Assembly: GCA_036374835.1 (NCBI GenBank)
Contig: DASUTB010000052.1
Span: 4,523 to 68,522, forward strand
Length of the DNA: 64,000 nucleotides
Origin: DASUTB01 sp036374835
GTDB taxonomy: Bacteria; Actinomycetota; Actinomycetes; Jiangellales; Jiangellaceae
Reading direction: 5' to 3'
Shown: piece after piece, positions 50,946-60,630 of the stretch
Layout of the letters: each line of letters begins with the position of its first letter
Numbering within the stretch: the stretch's first letter is position 1
Made by a program: the position numbers and the translations under genes
Notes under the pieces: model-generated
Told to the model about the DNA's origin: nothing
Databases searched by the model: none
The model's input: the letters and a program-made list of their open reading frames with translations, nothing else

Positions 50946-52802
50946 CTAGTGGTGACCGGCCGGCCCGGTGGCGAGCGAACGCACGGTCTCCGCGATCCAA
51001 GTCCGGTCGATATGCGCCGCACGAAGCTGTTCGTCCGGCGTGGCTGACGCGGGCATCGTGCGCACCGCGAGCGACACGATCGTCGGAGGTGTCCGGACCG
51101 CGTCGAACGCGGCCCGAACGGCGTCACCGAGACCGCCTTCGGACCTGTGATCCTCGACGGTGACCAGCAGGTCGGTGGCGCGTGCCGCTTCAGTCAGCGT
51201 GGCGACGTCGATGGGTTTGACCGAGTACGCGTCCAGCACCCGCACCGGCATACCCTCATCGGCGAGTTCGTCGGCCGCGGCCAACGCTTCGTGAACCGTC
51301 ACTCCGGCCGCGACCAGCGTCGCCCGGTCCTCGCCGGACGAGCGCAGCACCCGGCTGCCGCCGATGCCGAACTGCTCGGCCGGCGGGTAGATGACCGGCG
51401 TCTCACCGCGCGATGTGCGAAGGTAGCTGATTCCCGGTTGGTCGGCCATCGCGGCGACGAGGGCGGCGGTCTGGTTGGCGTCGCATGGGCATAGCACCGT
51501 GCTGCCGTGGATCGCCCGCATGATGGCGAGGTCCTCCAAGCCCATCTGGGACGGCCCGTCCTTACCGATGGCGACGCCGGCGTGGGAGCCGACCAGCCGC
51601 AGGTTCGCGCGGCTGATCGCGGCCATCCGGATGAAGTCGTACGCGCGGCTGAAGAACGCCGCGAACGTGGCGCAGAAGGGCGACCAGCCACGCGCCTGCA
51701 TGCCGACCGCCGCCGCGACCATCTGCTGCTCGGCGATGTAGAACTGGAAGAAGCGCTCGGGATGCTCCTTGGCGAAGTACTCCAGCCGCGTCGAGTCGGA
51801 GACCTCGCCGTCCAGCGCGACGATCTCGGGTCTGGCCTTGGCGAGCTCGGTCAGCGCGGCGCCGAAGGCGTCGCGGGTGGCCCTGTCTTCTCCAAGGTCG
51901 AATGCGGCGGGCGTGACCTCTGTGTCGGCGGGGAAGCGATGGGGATGGACGCTCTTGTCCGGCGGCGTGACGTCGATTCGGATGTGACGTACGCCGCCGA
52001 GCTCGGCGATGGCGTCGTCGGCGTCGCTCAACGGCTTGCCGTGCTTGCCCTCCTGGTCCGCGACCGCCTGCACTCCGCTGCCCTTGGTCGTGCGGGCGAG
52101 GATGGCGACCGGCCCATTCGTGTTCGCGGCTTCGGTGTAGGCCTTGTCGATCTCATCGACGTCGTGGCCGTCGATCTCGATGACGTGCCAGCCGAAGGCG
52201 CCGATCCGCCGGGCGTACGCACTCGTGTCCCACTCGTAGCGGGTCGGACCGCGCTGGCCCAGGCGGTTGACGTCGATGATGGCGACCAGCGGGTCCAGAT
52301 TCTCGTATCCGGCATGCTCGAACGCCTCCCACATCGAACCTTCGGCGAGCTCGCTGTCGCCGCAGAGCACCCAGACACGGTAGGGGAGCCGGTCGAGTTG
52401 TCTGGCGGTCTGCGCGAAGCCGACGCCGACCGGCAGGCCCTGACCGAGCGATCCGGTGGCCACCTCGACCCACGGCAGCCGTGGCGTCGGATGACCTTCG
52501 AGCCGACTACCCTGCTCCCGGTAGGTCAACAGCTCGTCCTCCGTGATCGCGCCGGCGGCGCGGCAGAAGGCATAGAACAGCGGAGAAGCGTGGCCCTTGG
52601 AGAAGATCAGGCGGTCGTTGTGCGGGTCGTCGGGCGCAGTGAAGTCGTAGCGCAGGTGATTGGCCGCGAGCACCGCGATCAGATCGGCCGCGGACATCGA
52701 CGACGTCGGGTGTCCGGACGACGCGGCCGCCGAGCAGCGGACCGCGTCCACCCGAAGCTGCTGGCCCAGCTCGGTCAGCTCGTGGTTGCTGAGTCTGCTC
52801 AT
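50946..52802 (-). CDS. tkt: Transketolase
   Basis: A 618-residue thiamine-diphosphate enzyme of the pentose phosphate pathway. N-terminal GHPTSSMSAADLIAVL, the cofactor-binding GDSELAEGSMWEAFEHAG with DVNRLGQ, and the middle-domain FQFYIAEQQMVAAAVGM are visible. The length is shorter than the roughly 660-700 of the main transketolases and nearer to that of transketolases with a shorter C-terminal domain. ATG 52802 is preferred; an earlier in-frame start at 52949 would lie across the whiB gene. The whiB gene ends two bases upstream. Confidence 0.87.
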   Translation of the reverse strand: MSRLSNHELTELGQQLRVDAVRCSAAASSGHPTSSMSAADLIAVLAANHLRYDFTAPDDPHNDRLIFSKGHASPLFYAFCRAAGAITEDELLTYREQGSRLEGHPTPRLPWVEVATGSLGQGLPVGVGFAQTARQLDRLPYRVWVLCGDSELAEGSMWEAFEHAGYENLDPLVAIIDVNRLGQRGPTRYEWDTSAYARRIGAFGWHVIEIDGHDVDEIDKAYTEAANTNGPVAILARTTKGSGVQAVADQEGKHGKPLSDADDAIAELGGVRHIRIDVTPPDKSVHPHRFPADTEVTPAAFDLGEDRATRDAFGAALTELAKARPEIVALDGEVSDSTRLEYFAKEHPERFFQFYIAEQQMVAAAVGMQARGWSPFCATFAAFFSRAYDFIRMAAISRANLRLVGSHAGVAIGKDGPSQMGLEDLAIMRAIHGSTVLCPCDANQTAALVAAMADQPGISYLRTSRGETPVIYPPAEQFGIGGSRVLRSSGEDRATLVAAGVTVHEALAAADELADEGMPVRVLDAYSVKPIDVATLTEAARATDLLVTVEDHRSEGGLGDAVRAAFDAVRTPPTIVSLAVRTMPASATPDEQLRAAHIDRTWIAETVRSLATGPAGHH

Positions 52803-52804
52803 GG

Positions 52805-53161
52805 TCACTTCGAACTCTGCGCCTTCGCTTTCGTACGGCCGAACTTGCGCCGGCGTTCCCGTGCCGACATGCCGCCCCAGACGCCGAACCGCTCGTCGGC
52901 TTCCAGCGCGGCCTCGAGGCACTCCCGCTGCACCGGGCAGCTCGAGCACAGTCGCTTCGCCTTACGCTCGGCCGCCCGCACCTCGTGCCGCGGAGCGTCG
53001 ATTGGAGGGAAGAACAACTCGGAATCCACGGTGCGGCACGCGGCGTCCTCCTGCCAGTGCAGCGACCGCCCTGGCGCCGGCTCTTGGAACGGGTTGTTCG
53101 GCGTGCGCTTCCCGGTGCCGTTGGTACCGTTGACCGGGTGCCCTCGGACGTCTGTGAGCAC
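52805..53161 (-). CDS. WhiB-family iron-sulfur transcription regulator
   Basis: A 118-residue WhiB-like protein. Four cysteines bind a 4Fe-4S cluster: Cys42 (DAACRTVD), then Cys72, Cys75 and Cys81 (LCSSCPVQREC). GVWGGMSARERR is the family's turn before the basic C-terminal DNA-binding tail. GTG 53161 with AAGGGGAAAG upstream is chosen over the ATG at 53218. Cannot be assigned to a specific numbered WhiB from this alone. Confidence 0.88.
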   Translation of the reverse strand: MLTDVRGHPVNGTNGTGKRTPNNPFQEPAPGRSLHWQEDAACRTVDSELFFPPIDAPRHEVRAAERKAKRLCSSCPVQRECLEAALEADERFGVWGGMSARERRRKFGRTKAKAQSSK

Positions 53162-53239
53162 GACTTTCCCCTTTTCGTTCGACGATGCTTGGCTGATACC
53201 CACGCGGCTCGGAGTCAAACCAGAGCGGTAGATGACGCG

Positions 53240-55192
53240 TCACCGCGCTCGTGCGAGCTGGGGAATCTTGCCGCCGGCGATGACGATGGCCATCTGTCGG
53301 GGCGAGAGCCGGTGCCTGGCCTGGTACGACGTTTCCTTGGTGCGGTTACGGACCGTTACCTCGTTCTGGCTTTCAAGTGCATCGGTGACGTGGTCGACGG
53401 CGAGCTCATCGCCGATATCGATGTCGTCGTAGTCGGTGGCCGAGACGAACTCCAGCGCAAGGACGCCGAAGTTCACCAGGTTCTGCCAATGGATGCGGGC
53501 GTAGGACTTGGCAAGAACGAGCCGTAGCCCGAGATGGCGGGGCGCGATCGCGGCGTGCTCGCGGGACGAGCCCTGGCCGTAGTTGGCGCCGCCGACGATG
53601 ACGTGACGTTCTGCGTCGCGCGCCCGCTGGACGTAGCCCGAGTCGATCCGGGCGAAGGCGAACTCGGCGAGCTTTGGGATGTTGCTGCGGTACGGCAGCG
53701 CTTCGGCGCCGGCCGGCATGATCTCATCGGTTGAGACGTTGTCGCCGACCTTGATGACGACATCGGCGACGAGATCGTCGGGCATGGGGTCGAGGTCGGG
53801 GAGGTCGCCGATGGTCGCGCCCTTGGCCAGCTTCACCGATCGCGCTTCGGGCTCGGGCAACGGAGCCTCCAATGTCGCGGAGTCGACGCTCGACGTGCTC
53901 GGCAGGTCGAGCGCCGGGTGGTCCAGCCCGATTCGTTCGGGCAACGAGCGCGGGTCGGTGATCTCACCGGTCAAGGCGGCGGCCGCGGCGGTCTCGGGCG
54001 AGCAGAGCCAGACCGCGTCGTCGGCCGTGCCCGAGCGTCCCGGGAAGTTCCGCGGGAATGTGCGCAGGCTGTTGACGCCCACCGCCGGCGCCTGGCCCAT
54101 CCCGATACAACCCATGCAGCCGGTCTGGTGGATCCGTGCCCCCGACCTGATCAGATCGGTGGTCGCACCCATCAGGGTGAGGTCGGTCAGGATCTCGCGC
54201 GATGTGGGGTTGACATCGAGTGACACCGCGGGATGGACCTGACGATCGCGCAGCATGGCCGCGACGACGGCGAAATCGCGTAGACCCGGATTGGCCGACG
54301 ACCCGACGACGACCTGCTCGACCTGCTCGCCCGCCACGTCGCGAACCGGAACGACGTTGCCCGGCGAGCTCGGTCTCGCGATCAACGGCTCCAGTGCGCC
54401 GAGGTCGATCGCCTCGGTGAGGTCGTAGCCGGCACCTTGATCGGCGGTGAGCTCGGTGAAGTCAGCCGCGCGTTGCTCGGCACGCAGGAACGCGCGGACG
54501 TGGTCGTCGGCCGGGAACACGGTCGTGGTGGCGCCGAGCTCGGCGCCCATGTTGGCGATCACGTGGCGATCCATCGCGGTGAGTCCGGCCAGCCCCGGAC
54601 CGTGGTACTCGATGATCCGGTTGACGCCGCCGTCCACGTCGTGCCTGCGGAGCATCTCGAGGATCACGTCCTTGGCGCTGACCCACGGCGGCAGCTCACC
54701 GGCGAGCCGGACTCCCCAGATCTCGGGCATCGTCAGATACACCGGCTCACCGGCCATCGCGGTCGCGACGTCGAGCCCGCCCACGCCGATGGCCAGCATG
54801 CCGAGCGAGCCGGCCGCGCAGGTGTGCGAGTCCGAGCCGACCATCGTCGCGCCGGGGACTCCGAACCGCTGCATGTGCGTGGGGTGCGACACGCCATTGC
54901 CGGGTCTGGAGTACCACAGGCCGAATCGCCGGCATGCCGAGCGCAGGAAGAGGTGGTCGGCCATGTTGCGCTCGTCGGTCTGCAGCAGGTTGTGGTCGAC
55001 ATACTGAACCGACACCTCGGTACGGACGCGGTCCAGGCCCAACGCCTCGAGCTCGAGCATGACCATCGTGCCGGTTGCGTCCTGAGTGAGGGTCTGGTCG
55101 ATGCGCAGCCCGATCTCGCTGCCGGGCGACATCTCGCCTGATACCAGATGTGACCCGATCAGCTTCTGGGTGACGTTCCGAGGCTGCTGCAC
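53240..55192 (-). CDS. acn: Aconitate hydratase
   Basis: A 650-residue aconitase. Cluster ligands: Cys in GSDSHTCAAGSLG and two in QTGCMGCIGMGQAP. The C-terminal swivel domain has GGANYGQGSSREHAA. It converts citrate to isocitrate in the TCA cycle. At 650 residues it is shorter than AcnA (about 890) and is of the compact bacterial type. GTG 55192 follows GGGAGATG. It stands between whiB and the ATP-grasp gene, all on the minus strand. Confidence 0.9.
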   Translation of the reverse strand: MQQPRNVTQKLIGSHLVSGEMSPGSEIGLRIDQTLTQDATGTMVMLELEALGLDRVRTEVSVQYVDHNLLQTDERNMADHLFLRSACRRFGLWYSRPGNGVSHPTHMQRFGVPGATMVGSDSHTCAAGSLGMLAIGVGGLDVATAMAGEPVYLTMPEIWGVRLAGELPPWVSAKDVILEMLRRHDVDGGVNRIIEYHGPGLAGLTAMDRHVIANMGAELGATTTVFPADDHVRAFLRAEQRAADFTELTADQGAGYDLTEAIDLGALEPLIARPSSPGNVVPVRDVAGEQVEQVVVGSSANPGLRDFAVVAAMLRDRQVHPAVSLDVNPTSREILTDLTLMGATTDLIRSGARIHQTGCMGCIGMGQAPAVGVNSLRTFPRNFPGRSGTADDAVWLCSPETAAAAALTGEITDPRSLPERIGLDHPALDLPSTSSVDSATLEAPLPEPEARSVKLAKGATIGDLPDLDPMPDDLVADVVIKVGDNVSTDEIMPAGAEALPYRSNIPKLAEFAFARIDSGYVQRARDAERHVIVGGANYGQGSSREHAAIAPRHLGLRLVLAKSYARIHWQNLVNFGVLALEFVSATDYDDIDIGDELAVDHVTDALESQNEVTVRNRTKETSYQARHRLSPRQMAIVIAGGKIPQLARAR

Positions 55193-55319
55193 AATTTCAT
55201 CTCCCTCGACGTGTCCGTCTCCCTCGACGGACGCGCCGCCGGCAGGCGCCGTGTCACGGTCACTCCCTTCTCGTTGCCGAGAGGATTCCCGCGCAGGCGG
55301 CAGTGAAACCGGATCGGTG

Positions 55320-56591
55320 TCAGGTCCGGGAGAACTCGAACGGCAGCGCCTTGATGCAGCGCTCGTACTTGTCGGCGAGTTCTTCTTCGCTGTCGGCGCC
55401 GATGTGGATGTTGGCGAGGCCGAAGCTGTAACTGTCCTGGTCGTGCATGTCGGACAGCCGCAGGCCCTCCTCGACGATCACCTCGATGGTCGTGCCTGGC
55501 ACGTCGGCTTCGATGGCGGCGATCTCGTCGTCCGACGGACGGCGTCGTACCACGCCGTCCTCGAACCTCCGTGGGAACCACTTGGCCGCGATCGCGAAGT
55601 CTCCCTCGCGATGGGGGAGATCGGGCTTTTTGCCGAGCGCGAGGTCGACCATGCACTTGTGGTTCGGCAGCCCGTCGACAAGTTGGTAGAGCATCGCGTG
55701 GGATTGCGAGTGCCGTGGGTTGATCTCCAGGAGTTTGATGTCGCTGCGCTCCGGGTCCCAGAAGTACTCGATGTTGTACGTCGAATCGTCCAGGCCGATG
55801 TGTGACATGACCCGCCGGCTCACGTCGGTCAGGCGGTCGAGGACATCCTCGGGCAGCTTGGACGGGTACTGGTAACGCAGGAAGCTCGGCGAGTCGGGGT
55901 AGTGGAACGAGTCGATGACGCCGCAGACCTTCACGTCCCCGCGGTAGCTGTGGCCCTCGACGGTGACCTGGTATCCGGTCCCCTGCTCTTCCACGAGGCA
56001 GGCCTGGCCGCCGACGTCCGAAATGTGCTCGGGGACGTCGGCCAGCGACATGATGTACTCGAACGGCCGGCCGATCCTGCCGACCTCCTCGCGCTCGGCG
56101 GACAGCACCTCACGCAGTCGGTCGTCGTTATCGACGTAGTACGCGGATTCCGAGGACGTGGACTTGACCGGCTTGACCCAGACGGGATAGCTGAGGTGGT
56201 CGGGCAACCTGGTGGCGTCAAGTTCGATCAGGTCGAATCGGGGCACCTCGTCGGGAATCACCTCCCGCTGCACGAGCCGGCTCCAGTACTTGTGCTCGCA
56301 CTTGAGCACCGCTTCGACGCTCGGCCAGCGCAGGTTGAACTCCCGGTTCAGCACAGCAGCCATCTGGGTGACCGGAAAATCCCAGTATCCGATGATTGCG
56401 TCGATGTCGTCGGGGAAGGCGTCGAGCTGTTCTCTGGCCTTGTCGAGGAGGTCCTTGATGGGGATTCGCTCGCCGTGGCGCAACTCGTCCACCGTCAACA
56501 GCTGGTGAAACCGGTGCTCCGATGCGTCGGGCAACGCCTGCAGGGTGGCCTCATTGATCTCATCCAGCCCGAGAACGAAGATGTCCCGCAT
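55320..56591 (-). CDS. ATP-grasp enzyme of unknown substrate
   Basis: A 423-residue ATP-grasp ligase. YPVWVKPVKSTSSESAYYV holds the ATP-binding lysine, and IKLLEINPRHSQSHAMLY holds the Mg-binding residues. The N-terminal domain (DEINEATLQALPDASEHRFH) is divergent. Such enzymes join a carboxylate to an amine or thiol. It is divergent from a BCCT transporter, so it may use an imported zwitterion, but this is only context. A weak GTGT-N15-GGGTAC motif lies at 56633-56657. Confidence 0.78.
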   Translation of the reverse strand: MRDIFVLGLDEINEATLQALPDASEHRFHQLLTVDELRHGERIPIKDLLDKAREQLDAFPDDIDAIIGYWDFPVTQMAAVLNREFNLRWPSVEAVLKCEHKYWSRLVQREVIPDEVPRFDLIELDATRLPDHLSYPVWVKPVKSTSSESAYYVDNDDRLREVLSAEREEVGRIGRPFEYIMSLADVPEHISDVGGQACLVEEQGTGYQVTVEGHSYRGDVKVCGVIDSFHYPDSPSFLRYQYPSKLPEDVLDRLTDVSRRVMSHIGLDDSTYNIEYFWDPERSDIKLLEINPRHSQSHAMLYQLVDGLPNHKCMVDLALGKKPDLPHREGDFAIAAKWFPRRFEDGVVRRRPSDDEIAAIEADVPGTTIEVIVEEGLRLSDMHDQDSYSFGLANIHIGADSEEELADKYERCIKALPFEFSRT

Positions 56592-56724
56592 TACTGCCTC
56601 ACATTTCGGTGGAAAGGTCTTGTGCCGGGCAGGTACCCGTTTCGCCGGTTGTTACACCAGCGCCCTGCGCCAGGGCTTGCAACGCCGCGCGAAGCGCCGT
56701 CACTCTTTCCGCCCAGCTGTTGCG

Positions 56725-56749
56725 GTTTGTATCGCGCTCTGCTGGGCAT
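56725..56749 (+). promoter_or_regulatory. Stress-type promoter, GTTT-N15-GGGCAT
   Basis: GTTT 56725-56728, spacer 15, GGGCAT 56744-56749, 33 bases before the BCCT start. A GCCCTG/CAGGGC hairpin lies upstream within the same gap. Confidence 0.6.
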
Positions 56750-56782
56750 AGGAGAGCCACCCGCCACAAAAAGGGGGGAGTT

Positions 56783-58414
56783 ATGCCAGATCCTGTTGTT
56801 GGAACGACGTCATACGGCACCACAAGGCTCGAGACGCGCACCCGGTTCGATATCCGGCCTCAGGTATTCTTCCCAGCCGTCATCCTGATAGTGGCATTCG
56901 TCGTCCTGGGCGCGCTGATGCCCGAACGGCTGGCTTCGATATTCGAGAGTGTGCAGGCGTGGATCTCCGACACGCTCGGATGGTTCTACACCCTGTCTGT
57001 GACGATCTTTCTGGTATTCGTCGTCTGGCTTGCTCTGAGTAAACACGGAAAGAAGCGGCTCGGACCGGATGACGCCCGGCCCGATTACGGCAATTTCTCG
57101 TGGTTCGCGATGCTGTTCAGCGCCGGAATGGGCATCGGCCTGATGTTCTTCAGTGTGGCCGAACCGATGTCGCATTTCGCCATCGATCGACCACCCGGAG
57201 CGGGGGGCGAATCCGGGTCATCGGCCGCGGCGGCCGACGCGATGCGATACACCTTCTTCCACTGGGGCCTTCACGCATGGGCGATCTATATCGTCGTAGG
57301 GCTGTCGCTGTGCTACTTCGCCTACCGCCGCGGTCTTCCGCTCGCGTTGCGCTCCGCGTTCCAGCCGCTTTTGGGCGACCGTATCTACAGGTGGCCGGGG
57401 GACGCCATCGACACGCTCGCGATCGTGGGGACGCTGTTCGGAGTCGCCACATCGCTCGGCATCGGAGCCATTCAGATCACCGGCGGGCTGAAATATCTGA
57501 CCGGAATCACCATATCGCTCAACTGGCAGATTCTCTTGGTGATCGCAATCACGGCCGTGGCCACTCTCTCGGTCGTGCTCGGGCTACGGAGGGGAATCCG
57601 GCGACTGAGCCTGCTCAATATTGTCCTCGCCGGCGCGCTGGTGGTTTTCGTGTTCATCGTCGGGCCGACCGTGTTCATACTCAATGGTCTCGCCCAGAAC
57701 GTCGGGCAGTACATCCAGACGCTGCCCGAGTTGTCGTTGCGGACGGACATGTTCACCGGTGGCGACTGGCAGCAGACCTGGACTCTGTTCTACTGGGGCT
57801 GGTGGATCTCGTGGTCGCCGTTCGTGGGGATGTTCATCGCCCGAATCTCCCGTGGCCGCACGGTCCGCGAATTCGTGGCCGGCGTCTTGCTAATGCCGAC
57901 GTTCGTCACATTCCTGGTGCTCGAAGTATTCGGGCAGACCGCCTTCTACTCCGAACTGCGCGGACCGGGAGGCATCCTCGCCGCTACCGAGGAGCTGCCC
58001 GAGCAGGCCTTGTTCGCCTTGCTCGATCAGTATCCGATCTCTGCGGTCACCTCCGGCGTCGCCATCGTTGTGATCGCCACGTTCTTCATCACCTCGTCGG
58101 ACTCCGGCTCCCTGGTGGACGATATCCATGCCTCGGGCGGGAACCCGCACCCCATGCGTTCGACCCGCGTCTTCTGGGCACTGGCCGAGGGCGCGGTCGC
58201 CGCCACGTTGCTGGCCATCGGCGGTGAGAGGGGCCTGCAGGCCCTCCAGCAGGCATCGATAGCGTCCGGAGTCCCGCTCGCCGTTCTCCTGCTCGGGGCG
58301 TGTTGGGCGTTGGTGCGAGCGTTCCGCCGGGAGTACGACCAAACGTTTACCGAAAGCGGAGCGATCTCAGAGCGGCAGGAGGCCGAGCCGCAGCGAACTG
58401 CGCCCCAATCGTGA
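56783..58414 (+). CDS. BCCT-family glycine betaine/choline transporter
   Basis: A 543-residue, twelve-helix secondary transporter for betaine, choline or carnitine-like solutes. Signature region: FYWGWWISWSPFVGMFIARI then SRGRTVREFVAG. The GMGIGLMFFSVAEP segment is the substrate-facing unwound helix. FFITSSDSGSLVDD is also typical. ATG 56783 follows AAGGGGGGAG. Import of compatible solutes fits the stress-type promoter. Confidence 0.92.
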   Translation: MPDPVVGTTSYGTTRLETRTRFDIRPQVFFPAVILIVAFVVLGALMPERLASIFESVQAWISDTLGWFYTLSVTIFLVFVVWLALSKHGKKRLGPDDARPDYGNFSWFAMLFSAGMGIGLMFFSVAEPMSHFAIDRPPGAGGESGSSAAAADAMRYTFFHWGLHAWAIYIVVGLSLCYFAYRRGLPLALRSAFQPLLGDRIYRWPGDAIDTLAIVGTLFGVATSLGIGAIQITGGLKYLTGITISLNWQILLVIAITAVATLSVVLGLRRGIRRLSLLNIVLAGALVVFVFIVGPTVFILNGLAQNVGQYIQTLPELSLRTDMFTGGDWQQTWTLFYWGWWISWSPFVGMFIARISRGRTVREFVAGVLLMPTFVTFLVLEVFGQTAFYSELRGPGGILAATEELPEQALFALLDQYPISAVTSGVAIVVIATFFITSSDSGSLVDDIHASGGNPHPMRSTRVFWALAEGAVAATLLAIGGERGLQALQQASIASGVPLAVLLLGACWALVRAFRREYDQTFTESGAISERQEAEPQRTAPQS

Positions 58415-58436
58415 GGGAGTTGCGATTGGGGCGCAG
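58398..58436 (+). terminator. Terminator hairpin at the end of the BCCT gene
   Basis: Perfect 14-base arms (58398-58411 and 58423-58436) with an 11-base loop that contains the BCCT stop codon. It faces the end of the converging CBS gene, 27 bases away, and may serve both. Confidence 0.75.
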
Positions 58437-58462
58437 CAAGCGATCGTCGGAGATCCTCCGGG

Positions 58463-58888
58463 TTACGTGTTCGGCTCGGCGGCGCTGATCTCGGCCAGCA
58501 CTGATTCCGGATCCTCGGATACGGCGAGGTCACCGATCGAGACCATGCCAACAGCCTGACTGTCCGTTCCCAGCACTGGAAGCCGCCGCACCGCGTGCTG
58601 GCGGAGCAGCAGAACGGCTTCCTCGACGGTCATGTCCGGGAACACCGCGACCAGGTCCCGGGTGCATACGTCCCCGACCGTGGTCGCCTCGGGCGCACGG
58701 CCGTTGGCGAGCACCCGGACCACAAGGTCCCGGTCAGTGATCATGCCCTGAACCCGGCCGTCCTCGACGACAAGGACGTCTCCAACGCCATTGACGCGCA
58801 TCTGCTCCGCAGCTTCTATGGTCGAGGCCGTCGTCGGAATGGCGATAGCCCGTGGGGTCATGACGTCGGAAACTGTGCGATGTGCCAT
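58463..58888 (-). CDS. CBS-domain pair protein
   Basis: A 141-residue protein of two CBS motifs (TVSDVMTPRAIAI and TVGDVCTRDLVAV), with MITDRDLVVRVLA and MVSIGDLAVSEDP turns. It likely senses adenine nucleotides. It is shorter than its relative at 6636, lacking the acidic N-terminal region. GGAGGAG precedes the ATG. The promoter at 58922-58947 is stress-type. Confidence 0.88.
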   Translation of the reverse strand: MAHRTVSDVMTPRAIAIPTTASTIEAAEQMRVNGVGDVLVVEDGRVQGMITDRDLVVRVLANGRAPEATTVGDVCTRDLVAVFPDMTVEEAVLLLRQHAVRRLPVLGTDSQAVGMVSIGDLAVSEDPESVLAEISAAEPNT

Positions 58889-58921
58889 GTCTCCTCCTTA
58901 ACCCATCGCGTATGCGGGGGT

Positions 58922-58947
58922 ATACCCCGACAAGTGCCAACGCAAAC
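58922..58947 (-). promoter_or_regulatory. Stress-type promoter, GTTT-N16-GGGTAT
   Basis: Minus strand GTTT 58947-58944, spacer 16 (15 if GGGGTA is read), GGGTAT 58927-58922, 34 bases before the CBS start. Confidence 0.65.
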
Positions 58948-59018
58948 CGCGATGTTGTTCGCGGACTGCGGATTCGACCACGCAGCACCGCGGTGGGTTG
59001 TGGCGAGACGGCCGGACG

Positions 59019-59414
59019 CTAATAGGCGAAGTCCTCGGGCCTGGCTGCGGCGCGCCGCCGACGCGCTCGCTGCTCCGACGGCGCCGGGCCGGCCTCGTCG
59101 TCCCACTCGCGGAGACGCCGGGCCGCTGCCTCAGCGCGGTCGGCGTGCTGCCGCTCCCGGCGGGCGACCGCCTCGAGTTCCTCGGCCCTGGCACGACGGT
59201 AGTCCGCCCCGCGCGTGAGCGAACCAGCGTCCGCATGGCTGAGCGGGCCACCTATGTCGTCGTCGGGTTCCGGTGCTCGGAGTTCGTTGACCCGCTCCGT
59301 GTCTCGCGGGTCCTTCGGCTCGCTGGATAGGTACTGCTGGACGAGGACGCTGATCGCAACGGTGGCCACGGCCAGGAGTAAGAAGACGAGAAGCGCAACA
59401 TGTGCCGGATCCAT
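59019..59414 (-). CDS. Single-pass membrane protein with coiled coil (131 aa)
   Basis: The N-terminal helix VALLVFLLLAVATVAISVLV spans the membrane, then an acidic linker and a coiled-coil rich in Ala, Arg and Glu. Same plan as the 46944-47357 protein, but no close sequence match. Function unknown. It lies downstream of the GT4 gene on the same strand. Confidence 0.72.
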   Translation of the reverse strand: MDPAHVALLVFLLLAVATVAISVLVQQYLSSEPKDPRDTERVNELRAPEPDDDIGGPLSHADAGSLTRGADYRRARAEELEAVARRERQHADRAEAAARRLREWDDEAGPAPSEQRARRRRAAARPEDFAY

Positions 59415-59436
59415 CGTTCATTCACACTCCCTGGTA

Positions 59437-59454
59437 AGGACGGACGTCCGTCCT
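59437..59454 (-). terminator. Perfect 18-base palindrome after the GT4 gene
   Basis: Seven pairs close on an ACGT tetraloop. It starts 14 bases after the GT4 stop on the minus strand, in the position of a terminator, and 23 bases upstream of the next gene. It could also be an operator. Confidence 0.5.
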
Positions 59455-59467
59455 CCTTGTGGCCCCG

Positions 59468-60574
59468 CTATCGGGCGAGCACTTGCTCGTACGTCTCGGC
59501 GAGCCGCTCGCCCACGCGGTCCCAGGAATGCCGGATCTGCGCGCGCTCGGCGGCGGCGAGGCCGAAGCCTTCGAGCCTGACCGGGTCGTCGAGGAGGTCG
59601 CGGACCGCCTGTGCCAAGGCATGTGGTCTCCGGGGCGGCACCAGTACTCCAGTGGCGCCCTCGATGACGACGTCGAGCAACTCGCCAGCGGCCGAAGCCA
59701 CGACGGGCCGCCCGCAGGCCATCGCCTCGATCGCGCTGGTTCCCGGCGCGCTGCGCCACGGCGTACACAGAACGATCTCTGCCGAGCGCAGGAGCTCGGG
59801 TAGGCGCTCGCGCGACGGCATGGCGATCAGCTTGATCCGTTCGGTCACACGCAGTCGCTCCGCGATGGCGATCAGGCGCTCGGCTTCGTGCTCAGCGGCG
59901 AGCGGCCACTGCGCACTCTCCCCGGTCGGTGGGCCCGCCGCGATCACCAATTCTGCGTCGGGCAACTTGGCGAGCGCCTGGACCGCGATGTCGAAGCCGG
60001 TTTCGGGGGCCATCGGCCCCGCCGCGACAAGCCGTCTCCGGCTCGACGGCGACGGTCGGGTGCCGTTGGGCTTGAACTCGTCGGTGTCCACCGCATGGGG
60101 GATCACCGAGATGGCGCTGCGTCGCGCACCGAGCGATATCAGATCACTTTGCTCGCGCGTGGAAGATGCGGCGAGCTGATCGACGCTCCGGGCGACGGCC
60201 GCTTCGAGGCGCCGCCACTTCCGTGCTTGGGCGGCCGATTCGGGCACGAAGGTGTCCAGCGTATGGAAGGACTGGACGATGGGCACCCGCGCCGGGATTC
60301 TCGACTGCTGCAGGGTAGCCAGTGCCGCGAGCCCCGATGTCCACAAGTGGGCGTGGACAAGATCGGGCCGGTCCTCGGACCACTGCTCGGCAAGCTCGCG
60401 CTGCGTCGATCCCATCCGCTGGACCGGGTCGTGGCACAGCTTCTGAACACTGACGTCGTGCCCCTGGTCGGACAGCGTCGTCTCCAGTTTCTGGACGTGG
60501 GCGTGCAGGCTGTCACGGTCCACGTTTCCGACGGCCTGTCCCGGCCGCGACGGGTAGACGAGTACAACCTTCAT
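59468..60574 (-). CDS. Glycosyltransferase family 4
   Basis: A 368-residue GT-B glycosyltransferase. The N-terminal domain has DLVHAHLWTSGLAAL. The C-terminal domain has PGTSAIEAMACGRPVV, the EX7E-type motif. Related in plan to the 5018-6211 protein. Donor and acceptor unknown. The promoter at 60631-60656 is stress-type. Confidence 0.87.
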   Translation of the reverse strand: MKVVLVYPSRPGQAVGNVDRDSLHAHVQKLETTLSDQGHDVSVQKLCHDPVQRMGSTQRELAEQWSEDRPDLVHAHLWTSGLAALATLQQSRIPARVPIVQSFHTLDTFVPESAAQARKWRRLEAAVARSVDQLAASSTREQSDLISLGARRSAISVIPHAVDTDEFKPNGTRPSPSSRRRLVAAGPMAPETGFDIAVQALAKLPDAELVIAAGPPTGESAQWPLAAEHEAERLIAIAERLRVTERIKLIAMPSRERLPELLRSAEIVLCTPWRSAPGTSAIEAMACGRPVVASAAGELLDVVIEGATGVLVPPRRPHALAQAVRDLLDDPVRLEGFGLAAAERAQIRHSWDRVGERLAETYEQVLAR

Positions 60575-60630
60575 GGCTGGTTCCCCGCAATCTGTTGGTT
60601 AGCCGAAAGCGTCGGTGCCATGTTTCGCAG

